Assembly (NCBI GenBank): GCA_910585525.1
Contig: CAJUFR010000061.1
Location: 1-12,802, forward strand
Source of the DNA: an uncultured Angelakisella sp.
Lineage (GTDB): Bacteria > Bacillota > Clostridia > Oscillospirales > Ruminococcaceae
DNA length: 12,802 bases
Direction of reading: 5' to 3'
Shown: one piece after another, positions 6,579 through 12,802 of the stretch
Layout of the letters: each line of letters starts with the position of its first letter
Position numbering within the stretch: the first letter of the stretch is position 1
Program-made: the position numbers and the translations under genes
The notes under the pieces: model-generated
Seen by the model: only the letters and a program-made list of their open reading frames with translations
Database searches by the model: none
Told to the model about the DNA's origin: nothing

Positions 6579-7592
6579 TCAGTGATCCAACATGATGACG
6601 TTGCTCTTGCGGATGGACAGTCTCACCTTCTGCCCGATCTCCAGCAGATGGGACTTTTCGAACATGATGTCGGCGTTGATCTCCACCCCGTTGCAGAGGA
6701 TGGTGTACCGCATCAGGTTGCCGTGGGACAGGCTGTCGATGACCTTGCCCTCCATGTGGTACCGGGTGCTCTCGTCCGCCACCTCCAGGTTGATGCGCAC
6801 GATCTCCGGCCGGATGGCCACGTCGCTGCTGTCCACCGCCTCCCCGCTGGCCTTCTGGAACTCCGCCGCCGTCAGGATGTTGTAGTTGCCGATGAAGCTG
6901 GCGGCGAATTTGGACACCGGCTGGGTGTACATGTCGGTGGGGCTGCCCGACTGCTCGATGTTCCCCTGGTAGAACAGGTGGATGACATCGGACATCACCA
7001 TGGCCTCGTCCTGGTCGTGGGTGACGAAGATGGTGGTCATGCCGAAGTCCTGTTGGATGCGCCGGATCTCCACCTGGAGGTTGCGGCGCAGCTTTGCGTC
7101 GATGGCGCTGAGGGGCTCATCCAGCAGCAGCACCTTGGGTTCGGTGACGATAGCCCGGGCCAGGGCCACCCGCTGCTGCTGCCCGCCGGAAAGCTGGCTG
7201 GGGTACTGGTCCGCCTTGTCGTCCAGGCCAACGATGGTCAGCATCTCCCCCACCTTGCGGGTGACGATGTCCTTGGGCACCTTCTTCATGTTCAGGCCGA
7301 AGGCCACGTTCTGGGCCACGCTCATGTTGGGGAAAAGGCTGTACTGCTGGAACACCATGCCGATGCCCCGGTCCCGGGGGTTGACATGGGTGATATCCTT
7401 GCCGTCCAGGCTGATGGTGCCGCTGGTCACCTCCTCCAGGCCGGCCAGGCACCGCAGCAGGGTGCTTTTGCCGCAGCCGGAGGGCCCCAGCAGCGTCACC
7501 AGGTGCCCCTTCTCGATGTCCAGGGTGATGCCCTTCAGCACCTTGTTCTGTCCAAAGTCCTTGTGGATGTCTTGAAAGTGGATATATCCCAT
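6579..7592 (-). CDS. ABC importer ATPase, FbpC/PotA type
   Basis: This 337-residue ATPase belongs to the importers for ferric iron, polyamines, thiamine or 2-aminoethylphosphonate. Walker A GPSGCGKST is at 36-44, the Q-loop at Gln82-83, signature LSGGQQQR at 134-141, Walker B VLLLDE at 154-159 and the switch histidine at His192. All are intact. From about residue 240 a C-terminal TOBE-like domain follows (VAIRPE, then EGKVIDSLSHGN), a usual site of regulation or substrate-linked control. It is the last gene of its operon. The start has AAGGAG overlapping the preceding stop, which lies only 6 bases away, and the terminator at 6532-6558 follows. Family membership is certain; the exact substrate cannot be read from an ATPase. 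Confidence 0.93.
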   Translation of the reverse strand: MGYIHFQDIHKDFGQNKVLKGITLDIEKGHLVTLLGPSGCGKSTLLRCLAGLEEVTSGTISLDGKDITHVNPRDRGIGMVFQQYSLFPNMSVAQNVAFGLNMKKVPKDIVTRKVGEMLTIVGLDDKADQYPSQLSGGQQQRVALARAIVTEPKVLLLDEPLSAIDAKLRRNLQVEIRRIQQDFGMTTIFVTHDQDEAMVMSDVIHLFYQGNIEQSGSPTDMYTQPVSKFAASFIGNYNILTAAEFQKASGEAVDSSDVAIRPEIVRINLEVADESTRYHMEGKVIDSLSHGNLMRYTILCNGVEINADIMFEKSHLLEIGQKVRLSIRKSNVIMLDH

Positions 7593-7598
7593 GATCCC

Positions 7599-8405
7599 TT
7601 ACTCCTTTACTTGTTGCTGGCGGCGTTTGGTGTCCCTGCTTTGCAGCAGCAGCACCAGCAGGGTGATGATAAAGGTGGTCAGCATGATGATGACGAAAAC
7701 GGCGCTGGCCATGGTGCTGTCGTGCTTCATGGTCTGGTAAAGGTAGATCTGCATGTTGGGGGCGGAGGTGCCTGCCAGGTTGCGGATCAGCACGTAGTCG
7801 CCGAAGATGATGCCCACCGCCAGCAGCGAGGAGATGATGATGGCGGAAAGGATGTTGGGCACCACCACCCGGAAGAAGGCGTACAGCTTGGAGGCCCCCA
7901 GCATCTCGGCGGCCTCGATGAGGGTGGGCATATGCACCGCCCGCATGCCGTTGCGGATGCCCTGGTAGATGTAGGGCAGGATGACCACGCAGTAGGCCCC
8001 CATCAGCATCAGCAGCCGGTTGGAAAGGAAGGTGGGGGAGCCCACGTAGAGGGAAAGGATACTCACCGACAGGATGACGCCCTGGATGGTGTAGGGGATC
8101 ATGCAGATGATCTGCACGTATTTTTCCAGCTTGGGGAAGTAGATGGTGGTGACGAACAGCGCCAGCAGCACGATGACGATGGTGGCGGCGATGGGGACGA
8201 TGCACATGGCGATGGACCGGCCCACCGACGCCATGAACTCCCCGTCGGTAAAGAGGGAGACATAGTTATCCAGCCGGAAGCCCTCGGGCAGGACCCCCGT
8301 CCACTTGCGGAACAGGGAGTAAACGATGGAGACGGCCAGGGGGATGAGCAGGTAGATCATCACGATCAGCATGACTGCCACAGGGGCGGCGCGTTTCTCT
8401 TTCAT
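7599..8405 (-). CDS. ABC importer permease, second subunit
   Basis: This 268-residue inner-membrane protein of the BPD_transp_1 family resembles PotC/FbpB-type subunits. It starts MKEKRAAPVAV followed at once by a membrane helix. About six helices are visible. The EAA loop that docks the ATPase reads EAAEMLGASKLYAFFRVVVP at about residues 165-184. The start at 8405 overlaps the stop of the other permease (ATGA), so the two are translationally coupled and probably form a heterodimeric channel. The C-terminus is short and basic (RDTKRRQQQVKE), expected in the cytosol. Confidence 0.93.
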   Translation of the reverse strand: MKEKRAAPVAVMLIVMIYLLIPLAVSIVYSLFRKWTGVLPEGFRLDNYVSLFTDGEFMASVGRSIAMCIVPIAATIVIVLLALFVTTIYFPKLEKYVQIICMIPYTIQGVILSVSILSLYVGSPTFLSNRLLMLMGAYCVVILPYIYQGIRNGMRAVHMPTLIEAAEMLGASKLYAFFRVVVPNILSAIIISSLLAVGIIFGDYVLIRNLAGTSAPNMQIYLYQTMKHDSTMASAVFVIIMLTTFIITLLVLLLQSRDTKRRQQQVKE

Positions 8406-9262
8406 CTTCTGGCCCCTCCCTTCTGGAACCGGCGGCTGATGGCGTTGGTCAGCAGGATCATCAGCAGCATCAGCACCATCATCACCACCGACAGGGCGCC
8501 GCCCAGCCCGGCCCGGATGCGCACCTCGCCGGTGAAGCAGCCGGCGATCTGTACCGGCAGCAGGGCGATGTTGTCCATCATCAGGGCGTAGATGGTGGCG
8601 TAGGCCGCCAGAGCGTTGGCGAAAAGGACGCTGAAGGTGGCCAGGATGCTGGGCATCAGCACCGGTATGGCGATCCGGCGCCAAAAGACCCCGGGGCTGC
8701 CCCCCAGCAGGGTGCAGGCCTCCTTCCACTGCTTGTGGACCCCGTCAAAGGCGGGGATGAGCAGCAGGGTGGAAAGGGGGATCTGGAAGTAGATGTAGAT
8801 GAGGCTCATGCCGTTCATGGTGTACAACTCGTAGTTGGCCAGGGCGGAGATGCCCAGTTCCTTGCCGATGTTCACCACCAGGCCGGTGTTGCCCAGCAGG
8901 ATCATGTAGGCGAAGGCCAGGGGGATGCCGGCAAAGTTGGAGACCATGTTCAGGATGGCGGTAAAGGCCCGGTTCAGCTTGCCGGGGCGCTCGTGGGCCG
9001 CCCGGGCGCCAAAAAAGGCGATGATGATCCCCGCAAAGGCGGAGGTGATGGAGATCTTGAGGCTGTTGGTGATGGCCTTGCGGTAGAGGAGTTTGCTGGC
9101 GATGGTCTGGTAATTTTCCAGCGTGAAGGCCCCGCCGGTGTCGGGCAGGAAACTCTTGTAGACCACCGTCGCCAGGGGCAGGATCTCGTAAAGCAGGGCC
9201 ACCACCAAAAAGGGCAGCAGCGCCAGCAGGTAAAGATACTTGCTGCTACGTTGTTTTGTCAC
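8402..9262 (-). CDS. ABC importer permease, first subunit
   Basis: This 286-residue BPD_transp_1 permease resembles PotB/PhnU-like subunits. The N-terminal helix (YLYLLALLPFLVVALLYEIL) is followed by a periplasmic-facing loop and about five further helices. The EAA docking loop reads EACTLLGGSPGVFWRRIAIP. The start is a GTG at 9262 (GTG ACA AAA CAA). An ATG three bases earlier is out of frame and stops immediately. GGGGTG upstream is a modest ribosome binding site. The gene begins 16 bases after the hydrolase stop, which ties the hydrolase to the importer operon. Confidence 0.92.
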   Translation of the reverse strand: MTKQRSSKYLYLLALLPFLVVALLYEILPLATVVYKSFLPDTGGAFTLENYQTIASKLLYRKAITNSLKISITSAFAGIIIAFFGARAAHERPGKLNRAFTAILNMVSNFAGIPLAFAYMILLGNTGLVVNIGKELGISALANYELYTMNGMSLIYIYFQIPLSTLLLIPAFDGVHKQWKEACTLLGGSPGVFWRRIAIPVLMPSILATFSVLFANALAAYATIYALMMDNIALLPVQIAGCFTGEVRIRAGLGGALSVVMMVLMLLMILLTNAISRRFQKGGARR

Positions 9263-9278
9263 ATTGTCACCCCATTTG

Positions 9279-10106
9279 TTACAGATCGGTCAGTTTTACC
9301 TCCAGCCCCTCCCGCATCCCGGGGGCGGGAGGGAGCCCCAGCAGGCGGCAGAGCAGGGGGGCCAGGTTCAGCTGGGAGATCTCCTCCTCCTGGAACCGGC
9401 CCGGCACCGCCGCGGCGCTGAAGATATACAGAGGGATGGTACGCTGTTCTTCGGTGGGGCCGCCGTGGATGCCGAACCGGTCCATGCCGTGGTCGGCGGT
9501 GACCACCACCTGCCAGCCCTCCTCCTGCCAGCGGGGGAGCAGCTGGGCGATCTGCTCCATCACCAGCGCCACCGCCTGGGCGTACTCCGGGCTGTCGCTG
9601 CCCTTCTGGTGCCCCCAGTAGTCGATGTTCATGGAATGGAGCAGGAGGAAGTCCGGCTGGTACCGCTCCCTCAAAAACTCCCCGTCCCCAAGCAGGTGGG
9701 AATCGGGATACTGGTCTTCGTAGTAAAAGATGCCGTGGCAGATGTCCCCCTCCCCCTGCAGCTGGTACCGGTCCCGCATGGGGTCGAACCGCCCGGGTCG
9801 GGAGTAGAGCTCGCTGATCCACTGGTAGGCCGCCGCCGCCGTCACCAGCCCCTTTTCCCGGCAAAGGGAGAAGATGTTGGGGAAGCGGCTGGGGCGGTAG
9901 ATCTGGTTGCCGGTGATGCCGTGGACGGAGGAGGGAAGGCCGGTAAAGGAGGTCTCGTACATGGGGCGGGACATGGAGGGGAGTTCCCCCCGCACCCGGT
10001 ACTTGGCCCCTTTCCGCTCGTCGATGAGATGCTCCAGGTATCCCGCGTTCTCGGTGCCGGTGTCGAACCGGCAGGCGTCCAAAAGGACCAAAATGGTCTT
10101 GCCCAA
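9279..10106 (-). CDS. Alkaline phosphatase superfamily hydrolase (Phosphodiest type)
   Basis: This is a metal-dependent phosphomonoesterase, phosphodiesterase or phosphonate hydrolase of the nucleotide-pyrophosphatase branch. From a TTG start at 10106 it has 275 residues. The first strand is KTILVLLDACRFD with metal ligand Asp10. SMSRP (44-48) sits where the family nucleophile (usually Thr) occurs, so Ser46 is the likely nucleophile, followed by SFTGLPSSVHGITGN. The other metal ligands are Asp162 and His166 (NIDYWGH), Asp205 and His206 (TADHG), and His214 (IHGG). The metal-binding set looks complete. No signal peptide is seen, so it should act in the cytosol on imported substrate. TTG is preferred because AAAAAGG lies about 7 bases upstream and the fold begins there. 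An ATG at 10238 would add 44 low-complexity residues with a poorly spaced AGGAGG. It lies between the binding-protein and permease genes. Confidence 0.85.
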   Translation of the reverse strand: MGKTILVLLDACRFDTGTENAGYLEHLIDERKGAKYRVRGELPSMSRPMYETSFTGLPSSVHGITGNQIYRPSRFPNIFSLCREKGLVTAAAAYQWISELYSRPGRFDPMRDRYQLQGEGDICHGIFYYEDQYPDSHLLGDGEFLRERYQPDFLLLHSMNIDYWGHQKGSDSPEYAQAVALVMEQIAQLLPRWQEEGWQVVVTADHGMDRFGIHGGPTEEQRTIPLYIFSAAAVPGRFQEEEISQLNLAPLLCRLLGLPPAPGMREGLEVKLTDL

Positions 10107-10410
10107 GATAACACCTTTTTCTCTTTCTTTTTCCTCTGGCAAAAGCGGCGCCGGGAAGGGCCTCCCCGCCAGCCAGGGCGGGATGCCGCTCCCCCACACC
10201 GCCGGGAACTGGCGGCCGGGCGGGTCGAAGCCGTACATATCCGGGGTCTGCCTCCTGCTTGTTCAGCAGGGGACTGCCCGCCTGCCGCTGATAGCCTGCG
10301 CCCCGCCCCCGTGTTCACCGGGGCCGGGGCTGCTGCTTCTTCCAGACGTGGGGTGTGCCATAGCGCACACCCCACGTCATCAGTGGAACTTCATTGGGGA
10401 AGGGGGCCGC
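10107..10410 (-). other. 304-base intra-operon gap with stem-loops
   Basis: No convincing gene is seen between the binding-protein stop and the hydrolase start. In mRNA order it holds a perfect 14-bp stem-loop (10345-10378), a GC-rich imperfect hairpin at about 10301-10331 with one mismatch, a small hairpin CCTGCT-TGTTC-AGCAGG at about 10256-10272, and then about 150 bases of GC-rich DNA before the hydrolase ribosome binding site. None of the stems is followed by a T-run. The likely role is RNA processing or 3'-end protection that lets the binding protein be made in excess over the membrane parts. A short frame from ATG 10238 is in phase with the hydrolase and could be an extension. Confidence 0.5.
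10345..10378 (-). promoter_or_regulatory. Perfect 14-bp stem-loop after the binding-protein gene
   Basis: GACGTGGGGTGTGC (10345-10358) and GCACACCCCACGTC (10365-10378) are exact reverse complements around a six-base loop. It begins about 33 bases after the binding-protein stop. The lack of a T-run argues against a simple intrinsic terminator. A partial terminator or 3' stabiliser is more likely. Confidence 0.6.
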
Positions 10411-11574
10411 TTACTGGATCAGCAGCGGGGCGATCTCTTCCTCCCAGCGGGTCTTGGCGGTCTCGCAGGCGGTGGAGTAGGCGGCGGAATCGGTGATGAC
10501 CACAGAGTTGGCCACGGAGTTCTTGTCGATGACCTGATCGGCGTACTCGGCGGCGATCTGGAAGTCCTGACGGGTGGGGATAGCGCCGGCCAGCGCCAGG
10601 TAGGTCTGGCCCTCGTCGCTGAACATCACCTCGCGGGTGAGGGCGGCGGCGTGGGGGTGGGGGGCGTACTTGTTGATGACCGAGGCGTAGCCGTTCTGGA
10701 GGGCGCCGTCAGAGGGCACCACGGCGGTCATGTTGTACTGGGAGATGTTCTTGCTGTAGGGGATGCCCTGGAAGCTCCAGACCACGCCCACGGCGATCTC
10801 GCCGGATTCAAAGTTGGCCTGGGTGATGTCCAGGGTGTTGATGCGGCCGGCGTTGGCCATCTCGGTCCAGAAGTCGATGCCGGGCTGGATGTTGGTCATG
10901 TCGCCGCCAAAGGCGTAGGTGGAGGCGATGAAGGCGCCCTGGGCGTTGCCGCCGCTGAGGGGCCCAAGGGCGACTTTGTAGTCGCCGTCACGGATATCCT
11001 GCCAGGAGGTGGGAACCTTGGAGACCTGGTCGGTGTTCACCAGGAAGGTGGTGACGCCGGTGTAGGCCACCATCCACTTGCCGTCCTCGCCCTTGGCCCA
11101 ATCGGGGACCGCGTCCCAGTAGGAGGTCTTGTAGCCCTGGACCAGGTCCTCGGAGACCGCCTGGCCAACGAAGGCGTAGCCCACGTCGCCCATGTCCTTG
11201 GTGCCGTTCTTGCCCTCGGTGGCGAACATCTGCAGTTCCTCGGAGGAACTCATGTCGGTGTCGTTATGGCTCAGGCCGTAGTTGGTGGTCATGGAATTCC
11301 AAAGGGAGCCCCAGTCGGCCCACTCGTCGGGCATGCCCACCGACACCACCTGGCCCTCGGCCTTGGCGCCTTCGATCAGCTGGTCCACGGTCAGGGTGTT
11401 CAGGTCCAGGGCGCCGTCACCGGCGGGGGCCGGGGCGGGGGTGCTGCTGCCGCCGCTGGCGGGGGGAGGGGTGGTGCTGCTGCCGCCGTTGTTGCCGCCG
11501 CAGCCGGCGGCCGCCAGGACCATCACCAGGGAGAGGGACAGGGCCAGAAACTTCGCTGTACGGAATTTCTTCAT
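10411..11574 (-). CDS. ABC importer binding lipoprotein, Fbp/Pot/Phn type
   Basis: This 387-residue extracellular solute-binding lipoprotein is the first gene of the importer operon. Residues 1-24 are a signal peptide and the lipobox LAAAGC ends at Cys25. A Gly/Ser/Thr/Pro/Ala linker runs to about 62. The mature domain is a type II periplasmic-binding fold (SBP_bac_6/SBP_bac_1 group): TVDQLIEGAKAEGQVVSVGM, VGYAFVGQAV, WQDIRDGDYKVALG, and QANFESGEIAVGVVWSFQG with a C-terminal helical end. The start at 11574 (MKKFRTAKF) has AGGAAAC upstream; longer open frame to 11676 lies in the leader. Members of this group bind ferric iron, thiamine, polyamines or aminoalkylphosphonates. The hydrolase in the operon favours an organophosphorus compound over a metal, by inference. 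Ligand-contact residues cannot be assigned by eye. Confidence 0.9.
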   Translation of the reverse strand: MKKFRTAKFLALSLSLVMVLAAAGCGGNNGGSSTTPPPASGGSSTPAPAPAGDGALDLNTLTVDQLIEGAKAEGQVVSVGMPDEWADWGSLWNSMTTNYGLSHNDTDMSSSEELQMFATEGKNGTKDMGDVGYAFVGQAVSEDLVQGYKTSYWDAVPDWAKGEDGKWMVAYTGVTTFLVNTDQVSKVPTSWQDIRDGDYKVALGPLSGGNAQGAFIASTYAFGGDMTNIQPGIDFWTEMANAGRINTLDITQANFESGEIAVGVVWSFQGIPYSKNISQYNMTAVVPSDGALQNGYASVINKYAPHPHAAALTREVMFSDEGQTYLALAGAIPTRQDFQIAAEYADQVIDKNSVANSVVITDSAAYSTACETAKTRWEEEIAPLLIQ

Positions 11575-11647
11575 AATGTTTCCTCTTTTCTTTCGATTTG
11601 GTCGTGTTCTCGTTCTCTTCCTCGGGTGTTCTATTTGTTTTATCCGC

Positions 11648-11662
11648 CCCCGGTAAACGGGG
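11648..11662 (-). promoter_or_regulatory. Leader stem-loop of the importer operon
   Basis: CCCCG (11648-11652) and CGGGG (11658-11662) close a five-base loop within the roughly 125-base leader. It lies well upstream of the ribosome binding site. GAAAAA-CCA-TTTTTC (about 11667-11681) is a second small inverted repeat next to it. No known riboswitch class was recognised. Confidence 0.4.
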
Positions 11663-11706
11663 CCGGGAAAAACCATTTTTCTGGAAACCGCTCTTTTAGC
11701 AATGTA

Positions 11707-11735
11707 AATATAGCATAAAAAACCGATTCTGTAAA
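11707..11735 (-). promoter_or_regulatory. Sigma-A promoter of the hydrolase-importer operon
   Basis: On the minus strand TTTACA (11735-11730) and TATATT (11712-11707) are 17 bp apart, each one mismatch from consensus. Transcription would start near 11700. An imperfect inverted repeat, AAAACCCG...CGGTTTT with a T6 tail (about 11717-11745), encloses the -35 box. It could end transcripts arriving from eutP or serve as an operator. Confidence 0.75.
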
Positions 11736-11780
11736 GCCGGGTTTTATCAAAAACATAAAAACCGAAAAAGTCTATTCATA

Positions 11781-11820
11781 TTGCTCAATTATTTCCCCGC
11801 TTTGCTCAATATTTCCCCGC
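11781..11820. repeat. Tandem direct repeat upstream of the importer promoter
   Basis: TTGCTCAATTATTTCCCCGC (11781-11800) is repeated as TTGCTCAATATTTCCCCGC (11802-11820), differing by a single T. The period is 20-21 bp, two helical turns, so the copies face the same side of the DNA. They lie about 46 bp upstream of the -35 box, where an activator would bind. Only two copies are seen. Confidence 0.75.
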
Positions 11821-11861
11821 TATTTTCTCCATCGGTTTTGGCGGAGCGGTACCACGAACAG

Positions 11862-11885
11862 GCCCGCCCCCTTTGGGGGGTAGGC
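11862..11885 (-). terminator. Possible weak terminator of eutP
   Basis: GCC-CGCCCCC and GGGGG-TAGGC pair around a TTT loop with an internal mismatch, about 16 bases after the eutP stop. No T-run follows on the minus strand, so termination would be weak. Read-through from eut into the importer operon is plausible. Confidence 0.35.
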
Positions 11886-11900
11886 GAAGGGGCCGCCGGG

Positions 11901-12341
11901 TCAGTCCGGCAGGGAATCCAGGTAGGCGGTGAGGGCCTCCACCCCCTCCCCGGTGCGGGAGGAGATGGCAAAAACGGGGTCCGCCCCGGCCAGTTCCAGC
12001 AGCGTCCTGGCGTCCTCCAGGGCCTGGGGGCCGGGGGCCAGGTCGGTCTTGGTCACCACCCCCACCACCGGGCGGCCGTACATCGCCGCCTGGCCGGGGG
12101 AGAAGCGGCACTCCGGGTCGGTGCAGTCCTGCAAAAACAGCACCGCGTCGGCGTCCACCGCCGTAACGGTGAGGCCCCGCATCAGCGCCCGGTTCTCCAC
12201 GTACTCCCCGGGGGTGTCGATTGCGTCCCCCACCAGCTGGACCGTCTGGGTCTTTTGGTACCGCAGTTCCATCCCCGCCAGGCACTGGCAGAGGGTGGTC
12301 TTGCCGCAGGACACCCGGCCCATCAGCATGATCTTTTTCAC
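11901..12341 (-). CDS. eutP: EutP/PduV-family small GTPase-like protein
   Basis: This 146-residue P-loop protein is associated with ethanolamine (EutP) or propanediol (PduV) microcompartments. PduV has been linked to microcompartment positioning, and acetate kinase activity has been reported for an EutP. The P-loop GRVSCGKTT spans residues 8-16, the switch-I region includes Thr31 and Thr33 (KTQTV), the G3 motif is DTPGEY (42-47), the G4 motif is TKTD (97-100, in place of NKxD), and a SSRTGEG G5-like motif follows near the end. The start is a GTG at 12341, with AAGGAGG seven bases upstream overlapping the eutS stop. It follows eutS by 11 bases, the usual eutS-eutP order. Eut rather than Pdu is chosen because of the neighbouring eutS. 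Confidence 0.92.
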   Translation of the reverse strand: MKKIMLMGRVSCGKTTLCQCLAGMELRYQKTQTVQLVGDAIDTPGEYVENRALMRGLTVTAVDADAVLFLQDCTDPECRFSPGQAAMYGRPVVGVVTKTDLAPGPQALEDARTLLELAGADPVFAISSRTGEGVEALTAYLDSLPD

Positions 12342-12352
12342 GGGGGGCCTCC

Positions 12353-12700
12353 TTATGTCCTGGTGATGGCGGTAGGGGTGAAGCGGAGGGTGTTCTCCAG
12401 CACCTCCAGCACCGCCCGAAGGGAGGATTCCACGCTGGCCACGTCGCCGGTGATGATGAGGGAGCCGGAGAACCGGTCCACGAACACCAACTCCACCTCT
12501 GCGGCCTTGGTGGCCACGTCGGCGCCGATGATGGCGGCCTCGCTGGGTGTGATGGTCATGATCCCCAGCGCCTCCCGGATCCCCCCCACCACCCCCAGCT
12601 TCTTGTAAAGGTCCTTGTCGGGGTTGGCGATGAGGTGCGCTAAAGTGACCTGCTTGCCGGGAACGAATTCCTGGATGATGCGCTGCTTGTTTTCAAACAT
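12353..12700 (-). CDS. eutS: Ethanolamine microcompartment shell protein EutS
   Basis: This 115-residue shell protein has a single, circularly permuted BMC domain and should form hexamers, bent in the E. coli homologue. The sequence follows EutS from end to end: IIQEFVPGKQVTLAHLIANP (8-27), GIMTITPSEAAII, VDRFSGSLIITGDV and the C-terminal FTPTAITRT. PduU is the close paralogue; the QEFVPGKQVTLAHLI segment and partner eutP fit EutS. AAAGGAG lies about 5 bases before the ATG at 12700. It is the most upstream eut gene visible. Enzymes such as EutBC and other shell proteins are not in this window and would be expected beyond its right edge. Confidence 0.95.
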   Translation of the reverse strand: MFENKQRIIQEFVPGKQVTLAHLIANPDKDLYKKLGVVGGIREALGIMTITPSEAAIIGADVATKAAEVELVFVDRFSGSLIITGDVASVESSLRAVLEVLENTLRFTPTAITRT

Positions 12701-12802
12701 AGGGGCTCCTTTAATTTGTTGGTTTTTGGGGGAGCGGCCGCACCCAACCCCCCGCAGGGAACTAAAAATCCGCCGGAGGCACCTTATCAGGCCAACTTCA
12801 AG
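12701..12802 (-). promoter_or_regulatory. eutS upstream region with a GC hairpin
   Basis: On the minus strand GGGGG...CCCCC arms (about 12728-12753) enclose a CGGCCG core, forming a likely leader or intergenic hairpin about 30 bases before eutS. No clear promoter was found. At the extreme edge a minus-strand frame ends in double stops (TGA TAA, 12789-12784), which may be the 3' end of an upstream gene. Paired hexaloop hairpins of the kind bound by EutV were looked for but not convincingly found. Confidence 0.35.

Noticed and set aside
6582..8591. A 669-codon open frame on the plus strand, rich in His, Asp and Gly
   Set aside because: It lies antisense to the ATPase and permease genes, whose motifs are intact. 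Its odd composition is what high-GC codon bias produces on the opposite strand.
9240..11718. Two long plus-strand open frames (418 and 603 codons)
   Set aside because: They overlap the hydrolase and binding-protein genes in antisense and contain Gly/Val/His-rich low-complexity sequence without motifs.
11575..11900. Two-copy repeat considered as the start of a CRISPR array
   Set aside because: The copies are directly adjacent with no spacer, only two exist, and no cas gene is present. A protein-binding direct repeat fits better.
12701..12802. EutV-type antiterminator (paired hexaloop hairpins) before eutS
   Set aside because: One GC hairpin is present, but no pair of stems with the required six-base loops and no following terminator T-run could be drawn.

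Overview
The window looks like the chromosome of a high-GC gut Firmicute of the Oscillospiraceae type (Flavonifractor, Lawsonibacter and Intestinimonas are comparable). The reasons are strongly GC-rich coding sequence, Gram-positive ribosome binding sites (AAAGGAG), lipoprotein-type binding proteins, sigma-A-like promoters with 17-bp spacers, and a EutS/EutP pair. The genus is inferred from style and gene content; it was not tested.

Left edge (1-523): remains of a mobile element. The broken 3' part of one large serine recombinase gene is followed 3 bases later by the 5' stub of a second, which stops at a strong stem-loop. This stretch looks less GC-rich than the rest. Region 575-2462 (minus strand) is a TetR regulator translationally coupled to an MFS efflux pump. 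The pump gene is out of frame at a run of six G. Overlapping palindromes before the regulator are its likely operator. Region 2642-3016 (minus) is ridA with a good promoter and terminator.

Region 3191-6516 (plus) is a tight four-gene operon transcribed divergently from ridA: a lipoprotein, a FecCD-type permease and an ATPase of the iron-siderophore/haem/cobalamin importer class, then a xanthine phosphoribosyltransferase. All junctions overlap. It meets the next operon at a shared GC-rich terminator (6532-6558).

Region 11574-6579 (minus) is a second importer operon, read right to left: binding lipoprotein, a 304-base gap with stem-loops, a cytosolic alkaline-phosphatase-superfamily hydrolase, two permeases and a Fbp/Pot-type ATPase. 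It has its own promoter preceded by a tandem direct repeat. Just upstream on the same strand are eutP and eutS (12341-11901 and 12700-12353), from an ethanolamine-utilisation microcompartment locus that probably continues past the right edge.

The most interesting reading is that the hydrolase-containing importer feeds the Eut pathway by importing a phosphorylated or otherwise esterified ethanolamine compound and cleaving it in the cytosol. The FecCD-type importer could supply cobalamin for ethanolamine ammonia-lyase. Both are hypotheses from gene neighbourhood. No tRNA, rRNA, CRISPR array or recognised riboswitch was seen.
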